A DNA stretch of 64,000 bases from Gonapodya sp. JEL0774 (Eukaryota > Monoblepharomycota > Monoblepharidomycetes > Monoblepharidales > Gonapodyaceae). Shown here one piece after another: positions 46,418 to 58,626 of this stretch. The stretch's first letter is position 1; every line of letters starts with the position of its first letter. The position numbers and the translations under genes are program-made. The stretch covers positions 24,753-88,752 of the forward strand of contig JADIIX010000093.1 in the NCBI GenBank assembly GCA_027604505.1. Reading direction: 5' to 3'. The notes under the pieces were generated by a model. The model saw only the letters and a program-made list of their open reading frames with translations, had not been told where the DNA came from and did not search any database.

Positions 46418-47742
46418 ATGTCCACACCACGTTCACCAACCAGCACCGGCACCCCTTCTTCTGCACCAAGACCTCCCGCGGGTCCGGCAAAAATCGTTGT
46501 TTTCGGTATGCACTATTTTATTGCTGCTTTTAGGATGCCACTGCATCGGGAGATGTACCGGGAGTGTTGCGTGTTAGTCAGCTGACGAGACAAATATCCT
46601 CTCATTCAACTTCGAAGGTTTCGATCTGACCCCACATATCTCTGCTCTACCTGCACCGGTTCAGAAAGTACTTGGACTCGTTCTGACTGCTCAGTTCGCG
46701 TGGTTCGTGGGTCACGTGTTGACTGGTTAGTATAATAACCGCCAGCTGTCACAGGAATCTTCGGAGTTCCGTGTTCCGCGGAAATTATGGATGCGCAATT
46801 CAACGGAGGTATCTAAAGACGCTGTGCTCTGGGTTCTATGGAACTGGGAGGACTTCGCAGGCGTGGTCCATGTCATCGCATCTGACACAGGGCTTCTTTT
46901 CAAACCGAAATCCTGATGTGTCTTACTTCATTGTCGTATATTGCGATGATGTCTCTAAAATTTTTGATCTGGTAACCCCCTTGCTTCTCCAGTTTGGTAC
47001 AGCGTTTGGTACATTCTTTTGCGAAGCCCCACCTTCTATACACGAGCTCTCGCCGGCACTATATTGTCGTATGGAATCGTGCTTTACAAGTCATATCACG
47101 TGAGTTTATGTGATCGAATATTGTGGTGGAATGTTTCAAGTGACGCACACCTTATGTGGTACACTCGACAATGCACTGTTGTGCGTTTAGACAACGTTTT
47201 CGCCTTCCGACCACAACTTCCGGGCCCGCATCTCTCGTGATGAAAACCTACACTATGTTCTTCTCGCAATCCTGTGGTACCTGTCGAACCCACTCTTTCC
47301 GTTGCTCATCCCATTCGCCACCTTCTCTCTGTTCCACGTGCTTACGTACACTCGTACGCACATCCTTCCAAACCTTAGTCCATCGTTGTCGGCATCAGTC
47401 TCACCGGGTTTGCTGAAGTTCGTGAGAGACTACCAACCGGTTGCAATTCGGGCCACTGCGAAGTACGAGATCGGCGCGATTACCCCCCTTCTCGTTTTGG
47501 GGGTCTTTCTCCGCTCTGTCTCGCTCATTCAGCCCATCATGTTCGTGCAATTTCTCCGTATGCGCTGGGTCCTCAGTCCGACAGCTAAACAAGCAGTGCG
47601 AGAGGTGCGAGCCTTTACAGATTCTGTGGCCGGAGGGTCCCCACTATATCAGAAGGCAGTGGCATTAATTGAGCGGTTACTTGAAGGAATAATGCCAGGT
47701 GGTGGTTCCGGTGGTGGTGCAGCTGGCGGAAGGTCACAATAG
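46418..47742 (+). CDS. TMEM33/Pom33/Tts1-family ER–nuclear envelope membrane protein
   Basis: Four exons (46418–46505, 46618–46725, 46993–47099, 47191–47742) join in frame to 284 aa. After a Ser/Pro/Thr-rich start come hydrophobic segments: VLGLVLTAQFAWFVGHVLT, VWYSVWYILL, AGTILSYGIVLYKSY, YVLLAILWYLSNPLFPLLIP, then FATFSLFHVLTYTRTHILP and ITPLLVLGVFLRSVSLIQP. The NPLFPLLIPF…FSLFHVLTYTR block and the following FLRMRW are hallmarks of this family. Yeast Pom33 and fission yeast Tts1 shape tubular ER and help nuclear pore distribution; animal TMEM33 is in the ER. The protein ends in a short Gly-rich tail. Membership is clear from the block order; a precise role in this organism is inferred. Confidence 0.85.
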
Positions 47743-48118
47743 TCGTAGGTGGGGTAATATGTTGGAAGTGGGAAGCTCGAATTGACTGAGGGTTTGTCCG
47801 CTAAATTGACACATCACAATCTGTTGAAGAGAGTTCTACTTCCTTCAAAGGATGACATATTTGCATTGTGACATCCGGCCTATAAAATGCTTGTGATCAT
47901 TGCATCCAGGGAACATGTACAACGGCAGGAATTCTAGGAGAAGCAGAAGCCTGTCACTGGTAACCTATAATCAACTTTGAAATGGATATGCTGTCCCGTT
48001 GGCTGGACATGGTCAACGAATCCGCAGTAACTGTGCACAACAGTGACACAACTGAAACCGACACCGCTGTGAACGACGCTCCTAGGCTGATCCCTCTTTC
48101 ACGTCTCCGCATGAAAGC
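47743..48118. other. Intergenic / 5' region of the MED16-like gene
   Basis: A frame from ATG 47982 overlaps the start of the next gene in a different phase. It could be a 5' exon or leader. Nothing else recognised. Confidence 0.4.
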
Positions 48119-51100
48119 ATGGATCCCTTTATTAGTGATATTCCCGAAACAGGCGCATCCAGGAACTCCAACCTGGCAGTTGAGAATATGTCAAATGCAT
48201 CGGTGCCGCAATCAGGCGTCCGATCAGCGTCGGCACTCTTCGCTCTTGGACAGTATGAAGATGAGGATTCGATTATGGACGACTTTGTTGACGGGAACGA
48301 GGAAGCTCAAGATAGGCGAGATAGTTCGGGATTGTCGATTGACGTCTCTCAAGTCGATTTTGATATCGTCGACTCCGTGGCCCAACGAGATGATGCATCA
48401 TCTTCGAGTGGACTTCTCTCGCAGCTGTTGATGGCAGGAGGCGGGGATGTAATGTCATTCCAACATACAGCTTTCTCGGCTGGAGTTCCTCTAAACACTG
48501 GAGAAATGTCGAACAATCCCGGATTCCTCCCGAACAACTCCGAGGGGACTCATGCCTTAGTATCTGTGATTAATGGGGCTGATAATTTGGATCCGAGTGT
48601 CTCGACGATGCTTGGACTAACACCAACATCGGATCCTCTGAATCTTGGCGAAATTCCTTCCATCACTGGGGCTACTGCGCACGGAGCGGGATCATCCCAA
48701 ATCGCAATGCTTCTGGACTCTGCTTCCAGAGCCTCAATATGGTGTGATCCTGGTCGTGGTTGTGAATGCCTTGAGATTTTCTTGGTTACTAACAGGCCAC
48801 TTTCCATTGCAGCACTCTCGCATGGTCTTCAACCAATTTGCTGGCACTCGCACTCCCTCCCACTTGCACCGTACTGCAATTTGACTGTCTTGGAACTTGT
48901 CTCCGCGGACATCCAAAATCTGCAATGTCCAACCAGAAGGGCAGTGAGAAGCGGAAAGTGGACGACCCGGGGAAGAGTGGATATGTCGCACCAAGTCATG
49001 ACGAGCACCGTAGTCCTTGCAGAGTTTCTTTGCTGTGAGGCAGTGCCGTGTCTCATTCCATTCCATTTGTTCAACTTCCTTAACTCTCCAATGCATCACA
49101 GTCCCAACACCGCACCTGGTCGTTCGACCAGTCACTCCTTATACTTAATACGCCTTGCGCTGGTTTCGTCACCTGGGTTTATTCTCCCCCTGCCTGTGGT
49201 GAATAGAGACCCTTCGTTCAGCACGATGGACGTGAAACAGCTCATGTGGAATGACACAGGGGTGATCCTTGCAGCTTTATGTGCAGATGAAACTCTTAAG
49301 TTTTGGTCCCTCGGTGACAGTGTCGACGAACTTGTAGACATTGCGTCTTGGACTACAAATGAACAGATTGTGTGTGCAGTTTGGTTGCTCTCGAAACGTG
49401 AGGTGGGTGACCGTGCGTCATTCGTCACATTTCGTAATTTATTACTGATTTTCGTCTATGTTCACTTTCCGACAAGTGGAGAAGCTCCCTGTCTCCCTCG
49501 ACCCAAACTCGTGCAATTTATCGGGAGTCTTTTTCTGGGCCTCACGCCGTTTTGCCGACCATCGCTGTTCTTACTTCGACTTACCGTGTTCTCTTCATCG
49601 CTTTGACACCTGACGGCCCCATCGAGTCCGCTTCAATTCGTCTACCTATTATGGAATCGACAGCATGTCTTCGTGGCGCATTGCGGTTGTCGCCCAGGGA
49701 TCAAGCAGTGTCCTTAGCAGTCACCGAAACTAATAATGGCGAGCTATGTATTGGGCTTTGGACCGTGGATGCCGATTTAGAAGTAGGACGTGGGTAGTTT
49801 TCGTCCTTGATAACTTGCTCGGGCCTGGCACTTTTTGGTTGAAACGGTGAAACCGGCTGTCTTTCAAAGACCTCGAGCCTCGACGGTCTTCTCCTATGCT
49901 TCCAATGTCTAGCGTCATGTCAGCGGAGGACACACTTTTAGACGTCCTTTTAACATCACACGATCTACTGATTTACTCTTCCGCGTCATCCTCTACTTCT
50001 GGCATGAACGAGTCGTGCATTTTTACTGCCTTTACTCTTGTTGATGAACTCGACAATGATCCCAATGAAGGAGAGGAGGTGGGATCGATAGCAGTCGATG
50101 GTAATGTCGGTGACAAGCGCTGGTGGCGAACGAGAGTGAGAAGGGAGAGAGATCTATCCCCTCACACACTACGCTTATCGCGCGACAAGACGTCAGTGGC
50201 GTTGGGGTGGTCTCGAGGTGGTTTTGAAGTTATTCATACGTAAGTACTGGTACGCCGAGCTCTCCCGAGTAAGGAATTCAAGACACGTCATGGTTTCTTC
50301 CCCCTTCAAGCGACACATTAACAACGAGAATTTCCATACCAACGGAGGAGTTGATCGATTCGTCAGATTGGTCTCCGAATGGTTCATTCTTGGTCACGGT
50401 TTCGCTTGCGCAGTCTGCTGGTCACATGTTGGATTGTGCGCGGGTCTCCATTATCTCTGATCCAGAAAACGAACCAACTTCCGAAGCCTCACCAATTATA
50501 ATGGGACGGCGTCTTGCGTGTTCGCTTTTGAATCATACTGACTTCGAGGATGTTGTTCTGGAAGTGTCGCGATTCTCATCCATATTGTCAGACACCTATC
50601 CCAACTTCGTAGATCAAACTATTGAATCCATTCACTTCAATCTCCGTCGAGTCTCAGCCGCTTCTCATGATAACGCCAACCCGGTGTCCCTAGCCCGGTA
50701 TCCCTATTTTGCGGAGCTCCATGGATGGGAGAATTTGTCCCTTGGCCTTCAGATGGCACTTTACAGGTACAACTGCGTCGTGAATTTGTTGTATCGATAT
50801 TTATCTTCTCGTCTAGGAGATCTGATGTCTGCCGATTTTGATCCAAGATTGTTACCAGAACGGAATCTTCAAAGCAGTATCTCGTTGGTCACTGCAAAGT
50901 TGCTGGAGGTGTCACATGCCTTCACCGCGGGTTTTGTTAACAATGTCAACGCATTTTTGTTTCTCGGTGGGTATCAATTCACTTGATTCTGAAGGGCTTT
51001 TGTTTCGAGAGGTTGACAATTCAATCGTAAAGGTAACTGCATATCACAACAAGACATTCCATTCGCTTGGTCGCCGATGATTGAGATTCGACAAGGTATT

Positions 51101-52185
51101 ACGCCGAAGTCACTACGTCACCTCTGAACCCATCTATTCACGGATTACCTGACCCACCCATCACCCAGAATCCCTCCGAGACTTGGCCACCAACACGGTC
51201 TGGTTCTGTAATTTCATGCACTTCCTTCATTGGCAAATCTACATGGATTCCAACATTCGTTGGATCCCTCATTCTCAAAGTGTTTCATCGAGCTCTTCTA
51301 CAATTCAAAATACTCGCCACACTACTTTTCTGGGGTCTCCATCCTGGTCACACCTCATCATTTCACGTCCACTTCGCAGAGCTATCAGAAACAATCTTCT
51401 GTCTGTTCTTGCTTTGAAGGCGTATGTGGAGAGAATAGTGGCATTGGGACCGACTTCGCCAGATGTGTTTCCTCGTACCAATACGTCATCTATTGCTCCT
51501 CAAGTTGCTTCATTACTCGCGAAGCAAACAAATCTCATTGCGGATACATTGTTTGTCGCAACTGTCGATAGTCTCGATTTGGACAAGTCATTTGCTGATA
51601 TTAGCACCGGTAAGTTGTTCACGGAAGGCTTTTTCAAATCTTGTCCGCTCAATTATCGCTGCCCGTATCACAGTACTCAATTTTATCCCCACCGAGAGTA
51701 ATAGTAAACTCTGGGATGGCATTTGCACGGCGCATTCACAATATGTGAAGTTGTTGTTTGATGCACCTTTACAGCTCGATGCAACCGAGACGTTTTTCTT
51801 CAGATCCAAATTGATCACACCCGTTTTACAGGAACCTGTTTCTGAATTTCATTTGGGTTCATGCTCCTTGTCGAGATCAGGTTCCAAAATGACTCCATCG
51901 ACTCCACTGTCGAAAGTTCTCGTGCAGAACTCGCCGATACGTTTTTCCGAACAGCCGTTTGCAGGTGTTATTGAAGGACACTATTCCGGCGATTTGGAAG
52001 TAGATATAATCACTGGAGCTCCCCTTCGATTTGCTACTAGTGTTCGTGTTTGTGTTCTTTGCGATGGAAGGACAGCAAACGGCAATCTTTTGGAGATCAA
52101 CAGAGCACCGGCTAACTCAGTAGTATTCACTGCCTTTCAGCGCGTTTGCATATGTGGTGGATCATGGAGACTTGTGAACCAGTAG
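48119..52185 (+). CDS. Probable Mediator subunit 16 (MED16/Sin4-like)
   Basis: The start chosen, MDPFISDIPETGAS at 48119, opens an acidic, low-complexity N terminus of about 200 residues. WD-type beta-propeller segments follow: TLAWSSTNLLALALPPT, then MWNDTGVILAALCADETLKF with WSLGDS, WTTNEQIVCAVWLL and TSVALGWSRGGFEVI. Helical C-terminal exons come after (SLGLQMALYRYNCVVNLLYR, RPLRRAIRNNLLSVLALKAY). The protein ends RVCICGGSWRLVNQ, the Cys–Gly–Gly–x–Trp terminal motif seen in MED16 proteins. MED16 sits in the Mediator tail and links activators to RNA polymerase II. Many introns are unresolved, notably 49400–49560 and 50940–51200, and the 5' end is uncertain. An alternative is another WD-repeat scaffold, but the terminal motif and acidic-then-propeller layout favour MED16. 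Confidence 0.55.
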
Positions 52186-52314
52186 TTGTTCACGGGGTTG
52201 CATGTTATATATCCTCATCAATAACAATCAGCGATACAGATGTTACTCATCATGATCATCCAATGTACTTCTATTGTACCACAGACGAAGCCAAAAAAGT
52301 AATGAGAACGCAAT

Positions 52315-55300
52315 TTAGGTTCTATGGCTGTGATCCGCGTCCAATGGCGACCCAAACGGCCTGTGCTCATCCCTGTTCCCTCCTTCTTGAAGTCGCTCCT
52401 GGTATTCTTCCTCCCTCAATATGACATAATCAGGGGGGTTTATTGCGTCCCGAAGTGCCATTCCCAAGAGATCCGGCAGTTGCACCGCGATCGGGACGAG
52501 GAGGATAAAGAAATAGTATGTGGGGACATTGGCAATGTCACCGGCAGACCAACTCTCACTGTACTCCAGCAAAACACTCAAGTAAACACCAATTACAAAC
52601 ATCGCAACTGACAAGATGATCCCCAGAAGGTGAAATATCGTCCAGTGTCGCGTTACAATTCCAAATTTAATGATCACCGCAATAAACACTGTCGTTGTGT
52701 AGAACCAGATCAGATTGTAGAAGCCAATGTCCCGACCGGTTGACGTAATCGTACTATCACCAACAGTAGCCCATGTTGCAAGGAAGATCGCTGGATGAGG
52801 GATTTCTCGTCAGTATGCTTCCGCTTAACAGACGCCAATCGCTGGATCTTACCCGCAGAAACCCATAGAGACTCGGCGATAAAAATTAGAAAAGTTTTTA
52901 AATCCCAGTAAATATTCCCTTGCACCTCCCGATACGCTTCTGGGTACTGCTCAATCTTCTCCTCGTCTATGTCTTTCTCGAAAATGGCGAGAATAAGCGG
53001 CGGTAACGAAACGTAGACGATATTGTAAGCAAGTAGAAAGAGGTCCTCATAAGGTGCCTGTTCATCGATCCAAGCGAAGCTCACCGTCTTCACGAGTATC
53101 AACGCGCAATACCGATCTGACAACTCACGAGACCTGTCCACATTGATAAAAATCCGAAAATCCACAAAAGAGTGATCATCGCCAAGTTTTTATAAAAACT
53201 GACAAAAATAATCTTGCACATTCGCATGTAGTCGTAACGCCCATGTACAGATATAAGGCGGCGAAGAAACTTGAACTCCAAAAAAGCATAATCGGAAGCG
53301 CGGACTGCCTGCGCGCCTTCGCGACCAATAATACCAACACCAATATCTGCTGCTTGTATCATAGTGACGTCGTTTGCGCCATCTCCAATGGCCAGTGTGA
53401 CTTTTTTCAAGTGAGCGCGCACAAGTGTCACGACTTGAGCTTTCTGAAGTGGAGTGACCCTGCAACACACCACCTTCGGAGAACGAAACTACGTTAGACA
53501 TTTGGTGTACTGAACTGACTTGAAATACACTCACTGAATTACAACGAGTTGCTAGCTCGAGGAATTGCCTCTGAAGATCCGTGAGCTCCCCAGTAAGGCC
53601 GGCATTGTCTCCACTGAACTTGAGGTTCTTCTGAATCCAAGTGGAAACCTTAGAAGACGATGATAATTCAACCTGCGAATAAGTAGATCCGATAGAGGCT
53701 CTGGAAGGCTGTGGATTGCCAATGTCACCAATGCGATCGTTTGCGCTTCGCACAGTGGTCTTCTTTCGCCGCGGCTTGGCTCCTGGAGATGCGTCCTTCT
53801 TAGACCATGAAGCGAAAAGTATATTCAAAACGTCGCCGGTGACGACAAGCCCATTCCGTCGCCACTTGTTCTCGAGTTCTGGTGGATCTCCAAATCCACT
53901 TCCTTGACTGAAAGGTGGACGTGACTTCCCGAATATTCGTTCATACCCAGTAGGTGCACTGACTACGTGATCGTTACCCCATTCATCTCGCTCCTTCAAT
54001 TGCTGTATCGCCAGCTGGATTTGCTTCGTGATATCTGCTTCCGAGCGTGAGTTCACAATGTAGAGATTCATACTGGGATTCAACAGCTGCGCAGACATTC
54101 CAATATTAATCGCCGTCTCTTGCTTATCACCCGTGAGAACCCAGACTCGAATGTTAGCCTTCATATTCGGTGCACCATGAAGCTCTTATTAGAACTGACA
54201 CCATAGAGCCCATTGCACATATCGCGAGTCTTACCTTCAGCATATAGTCGATTGTTTGCGGTACTTGATCTTGCAGACGATCCTCGATCGCCGTGAGTCC
54301 CAAAAGTTTGAGCCCGCTCTCAACACCATCGAAAACTGCATTGACCTTGCGCTCTCGGTCTTGTATTGCGACGGCTGCGGCTTCATGCGCGGCACTCAAG
54401 CGCGACCATTCATCCTCTGAAATTAATTTTGAGGCCACAACCAAAGTCCGTAAGCCTTCAACACTGAAAGCCTCTAAGGCCCTCTCGGCCGATCGCACAT
54501 ATGAGGGGTCATTGACACTAGGATCGGTTGACAGGCGAGGGAGAATGATGTTATCCGCTCCTTTGCAGTAAAGAAATATGGGACCTTTCGTCCCCGCCAC
54601 AGATGATCGGGGTGGGGGATGTCGAACCACGACGCTCATGCGTTTCCGATCCGAGTTGAATTCAAGCAACACAAGTAATTCATAATGTTGATCTTCGTTT
54701 GGGTCAAAGAAACTGACACTGAGAGAATTCTTGGTTCGACCGACGAGTTCCACATTATTCGCCTTTAAACCTTCCAGAATTGCAGTCTCGTCGGGGGACT
54801 GTGACTCGTACACGAGTTCCCCGGTACTATCATCGACGGACGGAATGACTTCGTGAGCTAGAATGAGAGCCCGTACATAAGAGAATAGGTCTTCTCTTGT
54901 CTTCGTTGGCTGACCGGGTTCCAGCACCCTCTTCATCAGAGACTGTGGGGCGAGTAGTTCCTCAATTGTTTCGCCACCAACCCACCACTTTGATATGCGC
55001 ATCTCGTTCTGAGTCAATGTACCGGTTTTATCCGAGAATACATATTCAACGCAGCCCAAATCCTCATTGAGATTGGTGTTGTTAGCCTTCATCGGAACAA
55101 GTTCTTCGCTTAATTCTGGACCCAGCTTTCCCTCCCTTAATTTCATGGTCATTTGGAGCGCACTACGATTTCGCTTGGTTGTTGCTAACACTGATCCAGA
55201 GATATTCATGCCCCGCATTGAAGAACTACCGAGTCGCCCTTCGACATCAGTGCGATTGGGTTCCAACACTCCGTTTGCATGATCTCCAGTTCTCGGTCGC

Positions 55301-57341
55301 GACTGCACAACTTGGGATTGATTCGGTACTGGACTCGTGGTATGTGGGTGTCCCACAGAACCAGGCCTGCCGAGCGAAGCAGCACTCTGCCTCCTCGATC
55401 TCAGCGTATCTCCACCCTTAACACCCAGTTGTGTTGATGTTCTTGAGTGCTCTCCCTTTCGCGTGCCGCGCATCCGGAGATCTGCGGTCATAAACATCCC
55501 TTGGAACACCCGGGTAAGCTCTATGCTGACAAACAGCGAGATCGGAATGACGTAGGTATAAATCGCAAACCAGGTCAGGATCGAACTCCCTGCAGCGCTC
55601 CACCAGTTTGTTTGGGTCAGAAAGTTGTCCGCCTTGGGGTTGGTTGGATCCCAAAGATACCAGGGACCAGAAAACGCATCACCTGTGGCTTGATATGGTA
55701 TAGAGTATGATCGCTGAGTGATAATTTGGGCAGCAACTGAGTATGCGAGGAGGAACATGTTGTAGATGAAGACCCCGAACACCAGCCAGTTGAGTTTCCC
55801 TTGGAGAGTAGAGAATTTCAGACTGGTAGCGCGAAGATTCTGCAAGAACAAAACATGGGTGAACACATCGTGGAAATATACATTTCACGTCGGACGCTGG
55901 TCGAAATTGGAGGATTTCGTGTCCAGACCTACCCTCATGATCTTCGTGTCCAAGCCCGCATACACCACTACACCGAAAACATAGTCCGTATTTCTTAATA
56001 GGGCACCTCTCGGTAAAAATTGGCTCACAGAAAGCGGATACATTTGCCGTTGCCTCACGGCACCCGTTTGATGTGTAGGTTTCATCACTTGTGGTGACTG
56101 GTCGTCAGTGTCTCTAGTCCCAGCCAGTATCTGCAATCCGACAATGTCCACACTATCCTCGATCCGGATGGTTCCGTCAAATTCGTTAAGTTTCTCGTTC
56201 GGAAGTGGACACCTGATGACACCTTTAAGTTGGACAATTTCCTCGAGGTCTTGCAGTGGGGCCAGCGGACCAACCGCCATTCGCCGTTTCAGGTTTGTTT
56301 CCCTGTTGATGAAGTCGTTTCGACCGTAGATTTGGCAAGAATGTCTAGAGAGAACTCGATTCCACTCACCCGTCCAAATCTGAGGTCTCGATGAAGCAGG
56401 TTCCGTCGTCGATGGAGCTCGATAGGAGCACCAGATCTGATGGGAACTTTTCCCCTTTGAGTACCATACACTGCAAACCACATCAGGCACGTTGCGAACT
56501 CGCAAAGAGAAAAGTTCTGAGACCTACTATGTCCCCAGGTGCGATATTCCTACTTGCGACTTGTTCGAGCTTATCTCCAACGACCACGGTATATTTGGTA
56601 GCATTCGCCTGCGAATCTGCTTGGTATCGTCGCTTATTGAATTGTGAGAATAAATGAGATGGCCTTCCAACCCGGGATACCGTGGTCTTCAAAGCTTACG
56701 TAGTCTTCCAGTCCATCTTTGATCATGGTTATCAAAACCACAACCAGTAAAGGCATAATTGCCGACGTTTTGGATAATGTAGCGTCACCGCCAAGGGTGG
56801 TCAAGGCTCCAACGAGGAAATAGAGATTGTAGATTCGGCGGAACTGTTGGCACATCGCAAACTCTACGTCGTGAGAAAATTCTGGCAAACAACCAATTCA
56901 GCGATGAAGCAGACGAACCTGGCCAATCAAATTGAGGGGGACAAATGTGAGGAAGGTGTACTTGGTTGTCTTGATATAGTTCTTATCTTTGACTGGTTTC
57001 CCTGTGCGGGGGTACCGCACTGAATAGGAAGCTTGCATGTTTTCCAGTGACGTCGCTGACGCTGGTCGGGAACGGTCAGCAGAGGGCTCTGGGGTGGCTT
57101 CAGAACGCGCACGTGGACCCCCGTGGCCGCTTGTCACCGATGCCGGCGGGTATGCGCCAATACCAGATATGTTTGAGTGGACTTCCGTCGTTGATTCAAG
57201 ATGGTTGTTCTTGCGAGACAAGGAGGCGGTGGATGGTGGTGCAGGAAGGGGCTTCTCTCCGCGTTGTTCGTTTAATGCGTCCCAAGGTAGGTCAAAAGCT
57301 GGATCTACCTGCCCTCGAGAAGCTCGTCGTTGATTGGACAT
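52315..57341 (-). CDS. P4-ATPase phospholipid flippase (Dnf/Drs2 type)
   Basis: The start at 57341 reads [20 protein letters not shown], with a cytoplasmic tail of about 130 residues rich in Ser/Pro. Then: [31 protein letters not shown] and SDLDGETNLK (P4 actuator motif, split by an intron). [20 protein letters not shown] and [12 protein letters not shown] (the P4 PISL segment) follow. [14 protein letters not shown] carries the phosphorylated Asp. [28 protein letters not shown] and [16 protein letters not shown] (hinge) come next, then the last membrane helices, ending DADHSHRT at 52315. It flips aminophospholipids or phosphatidylcholine to the cytosolic leaflet at the plasma membrane or Golgi, normally with a Cdc50-type partner not seen here. 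All catalytic residues are present. The inserted Ser/Arg-rich loop around 55130–55480 is long and poorly conserved. It converges with the MED16-like gene, 130 bp apart. Confidence 0.95.
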
Positions 57342-58626
57342 TGAGGATCGGACCTGGCGCTGAGAGATGGGATGTGGCAACCCTCGACGACAATAGCTGG
57401 AGTGTCCAGGTCCGCGTGGCTTCCGCGAAACGCTCCTACCATAAGCTGATATCCGGTGGAGCAACCGTTTCGAGGGTTGCGTTTCGAAGGGGTGCTATCC
57501 GTGATACGTCCGCCATTCAGTTTGCAACGACTCGACATTTTCGGGCGGCAAAGTTCACACAAGAATCGACCTACAGATGTTCCTCAGATGAACACAAACA
57601 CCCCAATTACTCGCGCCGGCGCCTACGACGAAGGTCCGATGAGATGGGAGAAGTGAAGGGATCTGATGTGGTCCCACTGCAGTGTCTGTTCGATTGATGG
57701 TACAGCGTTCCAGCAATTCTTGGTCACGTCTGGATTGCGGTTTTGAAAGCTGAGCGATGTCGCGGTCCAATCAGTAATCTGAAAAGTGGTCGCGTTTTGA
57801 CGTGTTCGAGTGGGGACGACGGCAAGACAAAGGGCAAGAAACCTATGAGGGTGCAATGGCTGCTCAGCGTGCTCTCAGCCGCATTAGGTGACACCGGCAT
57901 TCCCCCCTCCTTTCACTTCCACCTCATCACGCAGCAAACAATATTTTTGGACACCCTTAGAGTCATTATCAGCGACTGGTGGTACACTGGTGGTACTACA
58001 ACAAGAGAGGTAACTGCTGTCCCGTAGTAATTCGCCGATGTCGTCATCTTAAACAATTCCTTGTTAAGTATCGTCTCATTGGGTACACATCCATCTAGCG
58101 TGCCTACTGTGTTACCAGGAATGATATCCGGTCCAGCTGTAACTCCCTCGCAATTCCATATTCTCGATGAAATCGGTAAGTTGGTTAGTTTCCAGGGGGA
58201 GGATCTGCGTCTTTTCCATTTATGAATAGATAACTAATGGTGTCAATCGGAGTTCCCTGCGCCACGCTGTCGAGAGTTGTGCTTCTTTTTCCACATGGCA
58301 ACGGGCGGTTCATCCCGAGATGGCCTCGACGTCGGAGTACAAATCGGCGTTAGCTCTGCACGATATAAAACCTAGAAATACTCAGTGGTTGTTCTTAAAA
58401 TCGGCCGTAAATATGTCACGCTCGTGGTTTTTTGGCGCCGGTGGGCATTTGTTCTCCACAAGAGGTGTGGCGCCTCTTCATCTCTTCATACTGCTTATAC
58501 CTTCCATATCGAGAAAGGCCGACTTGTTCGGGACATGAAACGTTTCACTTCTCAGGATACTTCACCGGCAGCTTGAGGCGTTCCCTTGTACCGACGTCAT
58601 TGCTTGACGACTCCCATCGCTCATCG
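57342..58626. other. Intergenic, no gene recognised
   Basis: About 1.3 kb separating the flippase start (-) from the first LRR–SH3 gene (+). Both promoters should be here. Overlapping frames (57047–57697, 57743–58027, 58320–58576) have no motifs and do not splice into a recognisable product. Confidence 0.45.

Noticed and set aside
57047-58027. Plus-strand open frames opposite and upstream of the flippase start
   Set aside because: The first is antisense to flippase exon 1. The others lack motifs and do not splice to anything recognisable.
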